NCBI GenBank assembly: GCA_019188255.1
Contig: JAETXT010000005.1
Span: 2,790,001-2,854,000 of the forward strand
DNA from: Verticillium longisporum
Taxonomy: Eukaryota > Ascomycota > Sordariomycetes > Glomerellales > Plectosphaerellaceae
Length of the DNA stretch: 64,000 bases
Direction: 5' to 3'
Program-made: the position numbers and the translations under genes
The notes under the pieces: generated by a model
What the model saw: only the letters and a program-made list of their open reading frames with translations
What the model was told of the DNA's origin: nothing
The model's database searches: none
Shown: in pieces, positions 1 to 12,168 of the stretch
Layout: every line of letters starts with the position of its first letter
Position numbering within the stretch: position 1 is the stretch's first letter

Positions 1-31
1 GACTAACCAGTGTTTTTTTTCGTCGCAATAG

Positions 32-560
32 TACCTCTTCCGAGAGGGTGTCCTCGTCGCCGCGAAGGACTTCAACCTCCCCAAGCACCCCGACATCGAC
101 ACGAAGAACCTTTTCGTCATCAAGGCTCTCCAGTCGCTCAACTCGCGCGGCTACGTCAAGACCCAGTTCAGCTGGCAATACTACTACTACACCCTCACCC
201 CCGAGGGTCTCGACTACCTGCGCGAATGGCTCCACCTCCCCGCTGAGATTGTTCCTGCCACCCACATCAAGCAGCAGCGATCCCACGCTCCCCCGCGGCA
301 TGCTCGGCGAGGGCGAGCGCGAGCGCAAGCCGTTCGGCGGCCGTGGCCGTGGTGGTGACCGGGGTGACCGTGAGGGTGGCTCCCGCCGCCGGGAGGCTGG
401 TGGTGAGGGCAAGGAGGGTGGTGCGCCTGCCGGCTTCGAGCCGCAGTTGTAAGCTCCGCCAAAACCCCGACGCGAAAAGTGACGAGAGACAGACCCGCTA
501 ACAAGACTTTGCAGCCGTGGTGGCTACGGCCGTGGCCGTGGTGCCGCTCCCCCCTCGTAA
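32..560 (+). CDS. RPS10: 40S ribosomal protein S10 (eS10), 5'-partial, with a frame break
   Basis: Structural protein of the small ribosomal subunit. The window opens inside an intron (branch-like GACTAAC at 1-7, acceptor AG at 30-31). The visible exon 32-448 begins [14 protein letters not shown] and contains the family core [14 protein letters not shown], then [16 protein letters not shown]. Intron 449-514 (GTAAGC...TTGCAG) joins TT to C, and the last exon 515-560 encodes the Gly/Arg tail [14 protein letters not shown] and TAA. About ten N-terminal residues lie upstream of the window. Between 287 and 300 the frame changes: after SHAPPR the continuation [11 protein letters not shown] is in another frame. 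The site is a run of five C (290-294); two more C would give the expected APPRGM. I read this as a sequence error in an essential gene, not a pseudogene. The protein identity is very secure. Confidence 0.93.
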
Positions 561-3500
561 ACGGAGAGGGTCCTTTCCTAACGACTTTCACTCTCGAGAC
601 GCACATGGCGAAAAAAAATAGGGCACCGACATGTATTCTGAAAAGTGGAGGGCCGGAATGATCGCGCGTCGGGTTCACGTCACACAGACTACGGGGGAAA
701 CATCGTAGGGAGTTTGGAGGATAGATCCTCGGACATTGCGGTTGCATTAACGGACACTTTCTCGCACGCAGATGCTGTGCTGTATGCCGATCTTCGTCTG
801 TGCAGTGATTCGTGTGAGGCGTGCATTGTGACGAGATGCGATGTACACGATATCCAGCGAAATGCAGATGATGTCAATTGAATGGCGAAGGAGGGCTCGC
901 AATTGAGCTGCAGGTGGGACGATGGCGGCCCTGAGACACGAGGACCATTCTTTCACTCGACGGCCTGCGCTGCCGGCCACGACCAACTCACTCAGCTGTC
1001 CCACAAGTGCCAATTGACCCTCAACTACTGACGGCCTGTCATCGACTGTAGTCAACGCCCACCCCTCCACACCAAAATACCAACACGGCGTACTAGCACA
1101 TCAGGAGTCGGCCGTGCATATGCTCAAGTAGCGGTGACACTGCCAAGTAGGCCGTTAGTCGTTCAACGGATGCGAGGTGAGTGCACGATGGCAGGGGCGC
1201 TACAGGTCGGTGGTCGGCGTAGCACGGAAAGCTGAGGAGCTCCCCGCCAAAGCTGCGACAACGTGCCCATCAGGTGCAGAGCCGAAGGGCGATGCACTGC
1301 TCCGTGAGGTGGCAGGCAACGACATAGCACAGCTTTCTTTCGCAGGCTGGTGGTGCGAAGGTGTCGTCAATACGATCAGTAATGCGGGGAGGCCCAGACT
1401 AGGTGCCCGACGAAAGGAGCATCCTCTGTGTTTTCACTGGCCATCGCCCTCTGGATCTGGCACCTAAGCTCAGGCGGCAAGCGGCCAGACAAGACACATC
1501 CAAGAAGCCATCCCAACACACCTGGACAATCGGGACCGAGATGCGAGATGCAGGGCACGTCTTTCACGGCCTTCTGCCAGTGTATGTCTCAGCACCCCAC
1601 GTTAAGGTCCCCTCGACATCTCCATCTGGACCCGAGGAGTTGCTTGGGCCAACGTTCCCTGCCCTGCCTCCCGCGTCAGCTCAACCGACTGACGCCGGAC
1701 ATCCAGGCCTCAACACATGCTTCTTCATGTACCTAGGTTACACTGCCACCATCCGACAGTGGGGTGGCATGTCCGACGGGATGTGGTGCATGAGGGAGCT
1801 ATATTGTGGAGATTTCAAGGTAGCGAACGACGCATAATGTGAGCAGTGGGCATGTCGTCGGTGACTCTGTATTTCGATGCTAGCACAATTCACCACTAGG
1901 CCCGCCTCCCACGTCCCACCAGAGAGTAGCCCAAGATAAGACTCGTCGGCGGTGCTGAAGCTGCACCAACGACGCCTAGATTCCGAGGGGTGGTGGATCC
2001 GTGCCCCTCCTCCATAGGTACGTACTTCGTTGCTCCGTTGCAGCCAAATGCAGTTTCTTGCGACCTGGCCATCACCTGAACAGTATTGCAATTGAACCAC
2101 TTTGAACGGTCTATTCGGGGTTGGCTCGCCGATGAGGCGTCGACAAGACGAAGTCGTTCAATTTCTGAGCTCGACCGTCAACAAAGTTAGCTGAATTGAT
2201 GGGTCTTCCCCGGTCCACAATCCTCTATTCCGGCATGGTCTTTAGACATTTTACCCGATGAACGTCATGGATTTCACCAACACTCTTTATGATGTTTGGT
2301 TCTGCGAGGAACCAAAACAGGGAGGCATTAGACTAGAGACCTCGTAAATTGTGCAAGTGTTCGTTGGTATTTAATGCTTTCATTGTGTTCGCTCTGCATT
2401 CTGCGTTCTCTTAAGCACCCAAGTGTTACAAGTTATGGTACGTACATCAATAACTGCTCTCACAAGCGACACAACCCAAGTTGGACGAGCCCTCAAGACT
2501 ATCTTTGCTTGATTGGCAGCATTGACACGGCCGTTATCGACTCTCGAATGGAGGCCATAGGTCTATGAGTGGAAAAGCCGTTCATAAGTAGCAGCCCCTT
2601 GTTCATCGGCAATGATAGAGTAGACTCCAAACTGACCCTAGGAGTCACGTTGGCTACTCTCTATCAGGACACGCGATGTTATACAACTTATACATGTTCA
2701 TGCATATTATATTGAGATGACTATGTAACAAAATGTTTGCAAGGCCTCTTGTCAGAGCGCGACTTGGCCCAAGTCGACCATGCTACTGGTCTCGTTGCAC
2801 CTGTTCCATTATTAATGGATGGTGCAACCTCAATTCGGACAAGAACCACTAACTTGATTCACGAAACTCGAGGGCTCCTTGTGAGACTGGACCATTGGTC
2901 ATGCCTGAGCGAAATCTCAACGTTTATCGAAAGAACAATCGCAGCCATCGCTCGGGTTGATGCGTTCGAAGCACCTTTGATGAACAAGATAATCCAGCAA
3001 GCAAAGCCGACTGAATCGGTCGCTACTGTTCATACGAAAGGATCATTCAATTACATCGGAATTAACACATCATTCAATTCTTGGGTCATTGCTCTCATAA
3101 AATCGCGGGGCAAGGCATCGGGTGCTTCACTTTGAATTCCTGGGTTTCAGACCCTTTGTTCGTGATGGCATGTGGCGGGGTGACGTGTCGAGCGAAGAGA
3201 TACTTTGTCTCCACTCCCGACGACATAAGTCACACTATTAAGGCCCAACAGTCAAAGTACGGCCCGAAGACTTTATCAGCGCGTCACGGTGCTAGATTGG
3301 AATCTGCCTTGGTTTTTCAGAGGTGCTGCAGGCGCACACTCATAGCGTGCAGCGTCGCGGTGTGGCCATCGCACGTTGAGATTCTCCTTTGTGTCCTATC
3401 CTGTTGCTCCTCGTGCCTCTCCAGCAGCAGCACGAGAAGATCACTACATGGCCAGACCATCATCATCATCTGTGTTGCTACCTACCTCTCAACGAGCTTC

Positions 3501-4028
3501 ACGTTTTGTTGGCCACCCCGCGGCCCGCGCCCCCTCGTCTCTCTTCCGTTCCCCCTTCCAAGAGTCAGAGCTCGTCGATCAACGTAACGCCCGCTGACAG
3601 GGAGGCGGTCATACTCCAATCCCGTACATGCGAGCTGCGCCAGGCGAGCCTGAACTACCTTTCCTAAGGCACCACGAGGTGGGGTGAGTGAGGGGCAAGT
3701 TTCCCACGGACCCTGCCAATGCACTGGTTGCTGCATGCCTGTTTTCCTTGTTGCTGTCCCCCCCAGAGGCGGGCCCCTCCCAAGCTGGACCAGCTGTCGC
3801 TTTTTTGGTATAAAGTCTTCAGGATGTCCCGCGTAGAAGCTTGACATTTAGAGTTCTTGGGCATTTTTCTCTCTGAAGGTTTAGTTGATACCTATCTCTG
3901 CCCCCTCGTGTTTCTTATCTTGCAGTGAACTGAAGAAAGAGACCTCTGCTCACTTATACATCCCATTCTATCTACTCAAGCTCACGTATTTCTTCTTCCA
4001 TCCTTGAATACTACGCACATCCGTCAAA
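561..4028. other. 3.4-kb intergenic stretch, no supported gene
   Basis: Short open frames occur on both strands (for example 2737-3135 +), but none resembles a known family or has a convincing splice pattern. Positions 2200-3100 look lower in GC than the flanks. The last 230 bases are the promoter region of the dehydrogenase gene, with a TATAAA at 3809-3814 about 215 bases before its ATG and pyrimidine-rich tracts at 3865-4025. The 3' UTR of RPS10 presumably occupies the first few hundred bases. Confidence 0.5.
3809..3814 (+). promoter_or_regulatory. TATA-like element before the dehydrogenase gene
   Basis: TATAAA in the context TTTTTTGGTATAAAG, about 215 bases upstream of the ATG at 4029. 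Position and context fit a core promoter with a CT-rich leader after it. This is a sequence match only; no transcription start is visible. Confidence 0.35.
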
Positions 4029-5353
4029 ATGGCAAACCTTCCCAAGCAGATGAAGGCTCTCCGGTAAGTTGTCTGAACCTACAACCCTTCCCCCGGCCGC
4101 AATCTCCATACTGACGCCGTCGACCAGCTACGAGAAGCCCGAAGACTGGTCCATCGTCGAGGTCCCCCTCCCCGAGCTCCGCCCCAATGACATCCTCATC
4201 AAGGTCCGCGCCTGCGGTGTCTGCGGCACTGGTGCGTTCCTCCCCCTTCGCCCATATGCATAAGAGATAGAAAGACCAAGGGATGGGGCAACATGGCTAA
4301 CACTCATCGACAGACCTGCACATCCACGAGGGCGAGTTCATCGCCAAGTTCCCCCTGATTCCCGGCCACGAGACGGTCGGCGTCGTCGCCGCCGTCGGCC
4401 CCGAGGTCAAGGGCTTCCAGATTGGCGACCGCGTCGCTGCCGACAACAGCGAGCTCTGCAACGAGTGCTTCTACTGCCGCCGCGGCGAGCTCCTCCTCTG
4501 CGAAAAGTTTGAGGCCCACGGCGTCACCATGAACGGCGGCTTCGCCGAGTACTGCGCGTACCCGGCGGGCAAGGTGTTCAAGTTCAGCAACCTCACCGAC
4601 GTCGGCGCGACGCTGCTTGGGCCGGCCTCCTGCGCCTGCCACGGCCTCGACAAGATCCGCCCCCGCCTGGGCTCGAGCGTGCTCATGTTCGGCGCCGGCC
4701 CCACGGGCCTCATGCTCGCCCAGCTGCTCCGCCACAACGGCGGCTGCAGCGTCACCATTGCCGCGCCCCAGGGCCTCAAGATGGACCTCGCCAAGAGCCT
4801 CGACGCCGCCGACCACTACATTGAGCTCTCGCGCTCCGAGCCCGAGGTCCAGTTCGCCCAGCTCAAGAAGGACAACCCCTACGGCTTTGACGTCGTCGTC
4901 GAGGCCACCGGCTCCACCAAGATTCTCGAGGACGCCATCCACTACGTCCGCCGCGGCGGCAAGCTCGTCGTCTACGGCGTCTACGCCGAGGCCGCCCGCG
5001 TCTCCTGGCCGCCGTCCAAGATTTTCGGCGACGAGATTACCATTCTCGGCTCCTTCTCCGAGACCTACATGTTCCGTACGTTCTTCTTCTCCTTTCCCCT
5101 CTCCTGGCGTCGTCCTCTTCTTCCTCTGGATGCTCCTCCTCCCCCCCTTCTCTCCCTGACCACATCCAACGCAACACGTTACTGACCGCTCTCAGCCGCC
5201 ACCATCGACTACCTCGACAGCGGCAAGGTCCGCACCGCCGGCATCGTCAACAAGACGTTCCGTCTCGAGCAGTTCGGCGAGGCCCTCGAGAGCATCCGCA
5301 ACAAGAGCGCCATCAAGGCCGCCATTGTCTTTGACGACGCCACCGGCGTGTAA
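4029..5353 (+). CDS. Zinc-dependent medium-chain alcohol/polyol dehydrogenase
   Basis: Four exons (4029-4063, 4128-4231, 4314-5075, 5196-5353) give 352 residues with all phases closing. The GroES-like half has the catalytic-zinc set CGVCGTD and GHETVG, and a four-cysteine structural-zinc lobe (NSELCNECFYCRRGELLLCE). The Rossmann half has MFGAGPTGLM and EATGSTKI, typical of NAD(P)-binding MDR enzymes. The family oxidises secondary alcohols or polyols reversibly. The sequence reads like the D-arabinitol/sorbitol dehydrogenase branch, but I cannot fix the substrate. There is no targeting signal, so it is probably cytosolic. The start MANLPKQMKALR is split by the first intron (64 bp). The gene is intact with no frame break, and codon use is strongly C-ending, suggesting good expression. 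Neighbours are unrelated. Confidence 0.92.
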
Positions 5354-6020
5354 AGCGTTTCCCTCGTACTCTTCCTTCACTTCTCTTCTCTCTCCTCCGC
5401 AGTGGTCGGGCTGTTGTACTTGCGTGTGTGTGTGTGTGTGAGTGTGTGGCAGAGGAGAGCAAATTGGGATAGGGTGAACGTAGAGGAGGCAGCGGAAAAT
5501 GGGGCACCAAAAAAAGCAGTCGTATGGCGTTGAGCTGTTGTGTTGCGAGAGGGCTTCTTGGCTCGGTGTACAAGTCTTGGAGTCGGTGGTTGTGGAGTTT
5601 AGATGTTGGGTTGACTTGGGTATACTGGGGGCGTGGTGTTGTGGGTGTTGATGTCGACCTGGATGTTGTTGACTTGAGGCTGAGGCCATTCGGTGCATTG
5701 GCGGGCGTGGGCGTGGGCGTGGGCGCGAGCGATGGCGAAACAGGCGAGAGGCGTAACGTGCGTGCGTGTGTGCTTGGACGACTTGAGTCGGCTGTTGTAG
5801 AGTGATGATGGGATGGATGATGAAGCTTTTATTGGAATATACAGAGTGATTGCTGCAACTGCGCAATTGGCCTCCCTCTTCGGTCCAGTGTCGTCATGGA
5901 CTCATGGCTTCTCTATGATGTCTCCAACGGGATACCTTTCACTCATGTCATCCTCCAGCTCCCATCGGCTGCGTCTCAGACCTGCACATGCTAACGCTGA
6001 CGGCCCGGCCTTATCGTCAG
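5354..6020. other. Convergent 3' region
   Basis: Sequence between the convergent dehydrogenase and NCA2 genes. It holds a short GT run (5424-5445) and GT/GGC-rich tracts to about 5760. No gene seen; it presumably carries both 3' UTRs. Confidence 0.5.
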
Positions 6021-8270
6021 TTACGACAGCCACTTGGCATACGCCCACTTGATCCTGTCCAAGGCGCGCACCTGGATCTGGAACCCTCGCAGATTCGAGA
6101 GATCCTCCAGGTCCTCAAGGAATTCCTTCTCCACATCGCGAGGCAGAATTTTGTGCATCAGTGTCCGCAGCACGTGCACTTCGCACAGCAGCAATCCGTG
6201 GTCACGGTACGTGAGGACGTTATCCGCCGTTGGCGTGGCCTCCGAGAAGATGCGGTCAATGTTCCTCAATACACGCACGCTCTTGCCCGCCTTCTTGCTG
6301 TGGCGCGCGCCCTTCCGTCCACCGAGGATACCGCGAAGGTACTGGAATGCGCCGATAGAAACGAGAATACCCGGTGTCAGACCGACAAAACCAAAGACGA
6401 GTTCCTGGGACTTGAGAAGGGCGTCAATGCCGGAGATGGCGACCTCAAGGTCAACCTTCGTCTTTTGCACTTGGATAAGGAGGGAGCGGATGAGGTCGCC
6501 GCGCACGGCGCCCTTGAGTGGACTGCGTAGATCCTGCTCGTAGGCGCGAAGTACGGGGTCACGTCGCCCTCGTTAACCTTGGCACGGATGGCGGCAATGT
6601 CGGTTTCGGTGAGGGCCGAGGTTGAGCCCGAGGCGGCACCACTGGCGCTGGCAAAGTGGGGGTTGTCTGTAGCAAAGTCGACTACCATACGCTCGAGACT
6701 TTCACGGTCGGCCTTGAGGCTGTCACGGCTCATGATTGCGATCTCGCTCGTCTCATCGTGGCGGATGGTGCGGACGACCTTGCGAGTGGGCTCGATGATC
6801 CAGTTGGTCCAGAAGTCGCGGACCGTGGCAGCAGCGTCCTGAGCCCATGCGATGAGTTCGGCTTGCCTGTTGACTAGGATGCGGAGAATAGTGGTGGAGG
6901 AGAGCGCAGCGACAGTTGCGGGGAGCCAGTAGCGTACGAGGACAGAGGGGCGGCCATGTTCTGTTACGAGGCGCCCCAGCTGGTCGTTGTGAACAGGCAG
7001 AGTGGTCTCGAGAAGCTGGAATAGGCGACGGGTGACGACAGCCGCCTGGTCAGAGGCGTTGTCGTGATCGACCGTCTGGAACAGTTCGGGGTCGTCCTGC
7101 ACACCGGTGAAGACTCCATTTTCGTAATCCACGAGGCTGTAGCGAAGCTTGAGGACGTCTTGGAGGACCTGTTCCATCAGCGCCACGCTGCGGCAGACAA
7201 CGCCCTTCCAATCAAGATGGCTGTTGATTTCGACGTCACTGTTAGCATCGTCCTGGTCGATGCCAAACGCCAAGGCTTCGTCGACGAGTATGCCGAGACC
7301 AGTCGAAGTCATTTCTCTCAACTTCTTGAGAGTTGCGATTTTCTTGCGTGCCTCGCGGCGCGCCTGCGAAATGGGCGACAGGACCTTTCCTTGCAGACCG
7401 ACCATGGACCGATCGCGAACAGTTGTGCGAACGATGTCGTAGAACTGAACCCAAGGGCCCTTGATGCCCTCCCAGGTCGAGTTGGCCATCTCGGTGGGCG
7501 AAGAACTAAGCGGCTTCATGCGGTGCTTGTTCTCCTGATAGAGTGCCCATAGGCGAATAGGTGACGTCTGGACGGTGTAGATGCTGCTGTAGACGTACGA
7601 GTTGAGGACCTCTTCCCAGTACCAGATTTCGTTGTTCAGTGGGATGATCTGATCCAAAAGCGTCGCCTGGATGAGGCCGCAGGTCTGCACGGTTGCTTTG
7701 CTGATGATGAGCCACTCAATGTTGGATATGTGCCTCCTCTCCGACTCGTCATACTGCTCAAAGGCTTCCGACTGGATTTCCGGGTCGGCGATTCCGGACT
7801 GCTCAAAAAGAAACCTGATTCTTGATGAAGATAACTGGGGGTGTGATGAGGATGTGGATGAGAGAGCCTTGACATCCTCAAGGAGGTTAACCGCTCGAGG
7901 CCTTGACAGGGCGTCTATGGCGGCATGGGCAAAGACGGAGCCGTCCTCTGAGGCCTCGAGGACTTCTGACAGACTGCTTCGCTCTGATTCGTCGTGATCA
8001 TCACGGTCATGGTCATGCGCGCTGGAGGCTCGGTCCTGATATATGGACGTTGATGAACGTCTCGGGCGTTGTGGCCGATCAAACCCCAAGGAGATGCGGT
8101 CCAAATCGGCGTCAAGACGTCGCACGCGGCTGTTCACACGGACAACTCATGTCAATCAACATGGTCCCCGAACATTTGATGCAATGCAGGTGGGTGTGGG
8201 CAACAGGAAAGGAGTGGTGGTGAGCGAGTGTGTGAAGGAAGGGTGGGACTGACTCAGCAAAGATTGACAT
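6021..8270 (-). CDS. NCA2: Nuclear control of ATPase protein 2 (NCA2), with a frame break
   Basis: Mitochondrial membrane protein that in yeast is needed for normal expression of mitochondrial ATP synthase subunits 6 and 8. Two exons on the minus strand: a 17-nt first exon (8270-8254, MSIFA plus GA) and 8129-6021. The splice creates MSIFADRVRRLDADLDRI, matching the usual family N terminus; without it there is no in-frame ATG. The C-terminal NCA2 domain contains KSQELVFGFVGLTPGILVS (hydrophobic, probable membrane segment) and ends ALDRIKWAYAKWLS. At 6554-6558 the frame breaks: VTP is followed, in another frame, by VLRAYEQDLRSPLKGAVRGD. One extra base in the four-G run (plus strand) restores it and gives 708 residues, normal for the family. 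I read the break as an indel error. The gene is divergent from ERG25 across 1.7 kb. Confidence 0.9.
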
Positions 8271-9995
8271 GATGGCGACCAGGAGCCGAGCAGCCTGGAG
8301 GTGTGTCAAAGAGTCTGATTAGTGAAGCATACTACGCTCAGGCCTGAATGACGTTGGAATATTGCGTGCCGAGCCGGAGGTTTGACGGAATGATGGCTGT
8401 CACGTGGGACGATGCCTCCACGAGGCTGAACAGTTGGAAAAGGGTTGGGATGATGGAGGTTTGCAAACATGGAGAATGTGAGCTTCAGCAGGTGCAGTGG
8501 TCGAAACAGAAAGCGAGCTGAGCTATCAGTCTGGCCCTGGTGGGTTACGACGGGGCAACGCCATGAGCCTCCATCGTCATTGGTGTGACGGTCGTTGTGG
8601 TGGTGACCGCAACCGGGTGCTGACTAACGTCACCTTATCTAGAGGGTACCTAGGTACTTTGTAACACCATGAACTGCGTCCTTTGGAGGCATGTACCGCA
8701 CAGCATCTGGCTATCGGCCTAGCCTTGCCGACCTCAGGGCGTTCAAAGCCAATCTTGTCTCAAGGTGTATAATTCAATCAGCATGTATGTGTGCGTGGAG
8801 GAATGAGAAACCCTTGTGAATATATGCAGTCCACCTCCCAGGACTCGCGGTATTTGCCTACCATTGGCCGGTGTTTGGTGCTCACCGTCAAATCGCCTGA
8901 TTCAGCCCTGTGCCGACTGAGGTACAGTCACCGAACGGGGTCTGTCCAATCCCTTGCCTATCCCTAGGTGCCCAATGTCAGGCGAGGGAAATCAAATCGG
9001 CGGGCAGGGCTTTGACCAAATACGGAGCAAAATCGTAGCATCGGCAACTAGCCATCCCGCTCACAGTCTCCATTCAGGACACCGAGAAAAAGCTGCACCA
9101 CGCCATGTCGACGAAAGGGTCAGTCGGCATCAACAAGTAGTGGCGAGGCAATGACACGACATCCCAAAGAGGCCGGGGTCTTCTGGATCCCCAGAAGGCC
9201 AGAAGGCCAGAAGGGGAACAGCCAGTGGCAGCGGTGGCAGGTGGGCTGATCCTTCCCATTCGGCAATCTTGCGCTGGCATGGTGGGTGGTGTGGTCCCGG
9301 GCATGGACTTCCCGTCTTGCGTGTGCGTGCGGTGCGTGTGTGTGTTGCGTGCATGCGCTTGTCAAAAACGAATACGAATTGGGGTGGGTGGTCAGCCACA
9401 CCAGATCCGCCACATGCAAAACAATCAGGTCCCAGATGGTTCTCATTTGGCATGTGTTTTGGGTCCTTTGGACTCCCTTCGGGCCTGTGACACAGCACAG
9501 GGCCTGTGACACAGCACACAAGACCGCGCTTCAGCCACAGGGGCTCCACCGACCAGACACACCAGGGTCCCACTGATGGATGGGCAGAGACCGCATCGGA
9601 TTCCAGCGGCTCGGAAGACGGAAGGTCCATCTTGACCGTGGGCTCATGATCAGGTCGTCTCGTCATTGGCCCAATTTACTGCCCCATCGACCCAACAGGC
9701 CAACAGGGGGGGCCCAGATGAATGGGCAAAGGGGGCGATACCTTTCTGCAGCAAGCGAAATTGATAAAACCTCAACAAGCCCGAGACCCTTTATCGTTCA
9801 CACCGGTCGCTCCTTTATCATAGACTTTTTCCCCGTCTTGCCATCGCCCATCTTCGACTCGACTCGACATCCCACTTCGCGACCATTGAGGACTGGAGGC
9901 GCATTCTTTTCCCTTAGCACCTCATCACCGCGGATTTCTCCCCTTTTCCTTCCATACACAATCTCTTGCCGAGTCAAGAGTGGGCATCTACCAAG
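8271..9995. other. Long shared upstream region of NCA2 and ERG25
   Basis: A 1.7-kb divergent intergenic stretch with no supported gene. It contains GTCACGTGGGA at about 8399 (E-box-like CACGTG), GGTACCTAGGTAC near 8645, a direct repeat of GGCCTGTGACACAGCAC (9480-9515), and CT-rich sequence (9820-9960) expected just before the ERG25 start. Several open frames overlap at 9070-9670 on both strands, but none has a recognisable product. Confidence 0.5.
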
Positions 9996-11077
9996 ATGGA
10001 TTTCGCGTACGTCGAGCCCCTCGATCGCGCCCCCTTTTCTTCCCCAAGTTGCCACTCCTTGCTAACGCGCGCTCTCTCACAACAGCAATTCGACCGTCGT
10101 CATGGCTGGTCTGAACCAGACCACCGATTACTTTGGTGTCTACGATGAGGTCTCCAAGTACAATGGCCAGCTCAACACCGCCGAGCGCCTCTGGGCCGTA
10201 TGTTGCCCCTTCCACGCCGTCGGCTGCGCGCGACGCGCCCACGATCCCGAAAGATGATCGCAGACTAACACATTGGCCAGGCCTGGTACATCTGGATGCA
10301 GAACGACATTCTCGCCACCGGCATCATGAGCTTCGTCATGCACGAGGCCGTCTACTTCGGCCGCTGCGTTCCCTGGATCCTCCTCGACTTCATTCCCTAT
10401 TTCCACAAGTACAAGATTCAGGAGGAAAAGATGCCCACCCTCAAGGAGCAGTGGCAGTGCACCTACGTCGTCCTCCTGTCCCACTTCACCGTCGAGCTTC
10501 CCCAGATTTGGCTGTTCCACCCTCTCGCTACCTACTGCGGCATGGAGTTTGGCGTCCCCTTCCCGCCCGCCTGGAAGATGGCCATGCAGATCGCCGTCTT
10601 CTTCGTCATGGAAGACTCGTGGCACTACTGGATGCACCGCGCCCTGCACTACGGTCCCCTCTACAAGGCCATCCACAAGGTCCACCACTACTACTCCGCC
10701 CCCTTCGGTCTCGCCGCTGAGTACGCCTCCCCGATTGAGGTCATGATCCTCGGCATGGGCATTGTCGGCTCCCCCATCATCTGGGTCTTCATCACTGGCG
10801 ACCTCCACCTCCTGACCATGTACGTCTGGATCATCCTGCGCCTGTTCCAGGCCATCGACGCCCACAGCGGCTACGACTTCCCTGGTCCCTGCGTCACTTC
10901 CTCCCCTTCTGGGCCGGCGCCGATCACCACGACATGCACCACGAGAAGTTTATCGGTAACTACGCCTCCAGCTTCCGCTGGTGGGACTTCTGCCTCGACA
11001 CCGAGGCCAGCCCCGAGGCCATGAAGCGCCGCCGCGAGAGGAAGGTCAAGGCCATGAAGGCCTCGAAGCAGCAGTAA
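9996..11077 (+). CDS. ERG25: C-4 methylsterol oxidase, with a frame break
   Basis: ER membrane non-haem di-iron oxidase that starts removal of the two C-4 methyl groups in ergosterol synthesis. Three exons (9996-10006, 10086-10197, 10281-11077): MDFA, then [20 protein letters not shown], then the core. The histidine boxes of the fatty-acid-hydroxylase superfamily are present: HRALH (about residue 160), HKVHH (about 173) and DHHDMHHEK near the C terminus, with hydrophobic segments between. At 10880-10882 the frame breaks inside [17 protein letters not shown]: the sequence shows CCC where four C are needed. One more C restores a 306-residue protein ending [18 protein letters not shown], a basic tail consistent with an ER-retrieval-type end. 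The break is most likely an indel error, because the frame resumes with perfect conservation. It is divergent from NCA2. Confidence 0.94.
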
Positions 11078-11541
11078 ACTGCTCCATTTTTCTGCCCTTT
11101 TGCTCTCCATTTGGGAAGCCAGAGGCGACAGACAAAATGGCTTGGATCCAAGGGAAATTGGGAGGGGGTTCAAAAGAGCCTTTCCTTTCCCAAATGAACG
11201 CCGCAAGGCAGTGATGACAGCATCTTGCCATGCGTACTTGTTAGAAAACTCATCGGGACGGCGTTTTTCATGTTTTCCCAGAGGTCGGGGCACGGTTTGA
11301 GCGGTTGTGAAAAGGGAAAAGGGGCAGTGGGCGAGTCTTTTTTTTCCCCATCAGGTTCTTTCCGTGTTGTACATATAGTAGGGGGGCTGCCCATCATTTA
11401 CATATGGTGATTAATTACACTATTAATACAATGTTCAAACACGCTCCTTTTTCGTTCACGGGACCTGAATATGCCTCTCCTGGCGGCGTCCGAGGTCTAG
11501 ATGGGATGTGGTTGGCAGCCAAAGCTGTAGAGCATGTCGAA
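11078..11541. other. Convergent 3' region
   Basis: Gap between the convergent ERG25 and dehydratase genes. It holds T-rich and A/T-rich tracts near 11338-11345 and 11395-11430 suited to 3'-end formation. No gene seen. Confidence 0.5.
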
Positions 11542-12168
11542 TTATTTCTTCGGCACACAGCAGTCGCCTCCCGCCGCGACGGCCGTGTCAGCCAGCCCGC
11601 CCAGAGCGCAGGTCTGCGTCTCCTTCGCGGCGGAGGCGTCCTCGACAACCTCGCCAAAGTCCTTGGCCAACTCGTCGCAGAGCGTCGCTAGCGTGACGTC
11701 CTTTGCCGAGAGGCCCTTTGGCTCGTGCGTCGTCCAGCGGATGAAGGTCGTGTTGTACACCTGAGGCTGTCAGTTGCTATTTTTCATCTGTCCAGGGGGG
11801 CACATCGTCTGCCCCCCTTATCGCATGCCAGCCGAGCGGGCCCATCTGGCACAGGCAGGACTCACGTTGGACCACTCGGGGTGGTGATTCTTGAGCTTGC
11901 ACTGCAAGCTCACAGCCGTCATAAAGTCCCACGTCTTGGCGAACGTCTTGAAGCGAAAGGTGCGCTCGAGGGCCGCGCCCTCGTTGGTGAGGGACCAGCG
12001 GCCCGGCGCGAGGAGGGGCGCGAGTCTGGGCGTGAGGGCGGACGGGTCGGCGCCCTGGGAGAAGTTCGGCGGTTGGGCCGCCATGGCTGCTGGTGCTGTT
12101 GTGAATGCGCGGATGGCGTTGCGTGGCACGAGGCTGAGGCGAGGTCTTGTGGCGCGCGGGAGGAGCAT
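11542..12168 (-). CDS. Pterin-4a-carbinolamine dehydratase (4a-hydroxytetrahydrobiopterin dehydratase)
   Basis: Two exons (12168-11866 and 11760-11542; intron GTGAGT...CCTCAG) encode 173 residues. The PCD fold is recognised by the signature NHHPEW...VYN, which crosses the splice site; the preceding TFRFKTFAKTWDFMTAV forms the first strand and helix. The enzyme dehydrates 4a-hydroxy-tetrahydropterin, recycling the cofactor of aromatic amino acid hydroxylases; in many fungi its real role is unclear. The N terminus (MLLPRATRPRLSLVPRNAIRAF) is rich in Arg, Ser and Leu with no acids, which looks like a mitochondrial presequence. A second Met at MAAQPPNFSQG could give a cytosolic form. The C-terminal part (ALGGLADTAVAAGGDCCVPKK) extends past the usual family end. 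Confidence 0.88.

Noticed and set aside
32..560. RPS10 as a pseudogene
   Set aside because: Only one frame break, in a C run, with perfect conservation and splice sites on both sides; error is more likely than loss of an essential gene.
2737..3135. 132-codon plus-strand frame
   Set aside because: No convincing ATG at its start, no recognisable product, and in an AT-richer stretch; chance is as likely.
4304..4942. 212-codon minus-strand frame
   Set aside because: Antisense shadow of the dehydrogenase exon; Ala/Gly/Leu/Glu-rich with no family.
9070..9670. Overlapping frames on both strands
   Set aside because: No family, no splice sites and overlapping each other in the NCA2-ERG25 promoter region.
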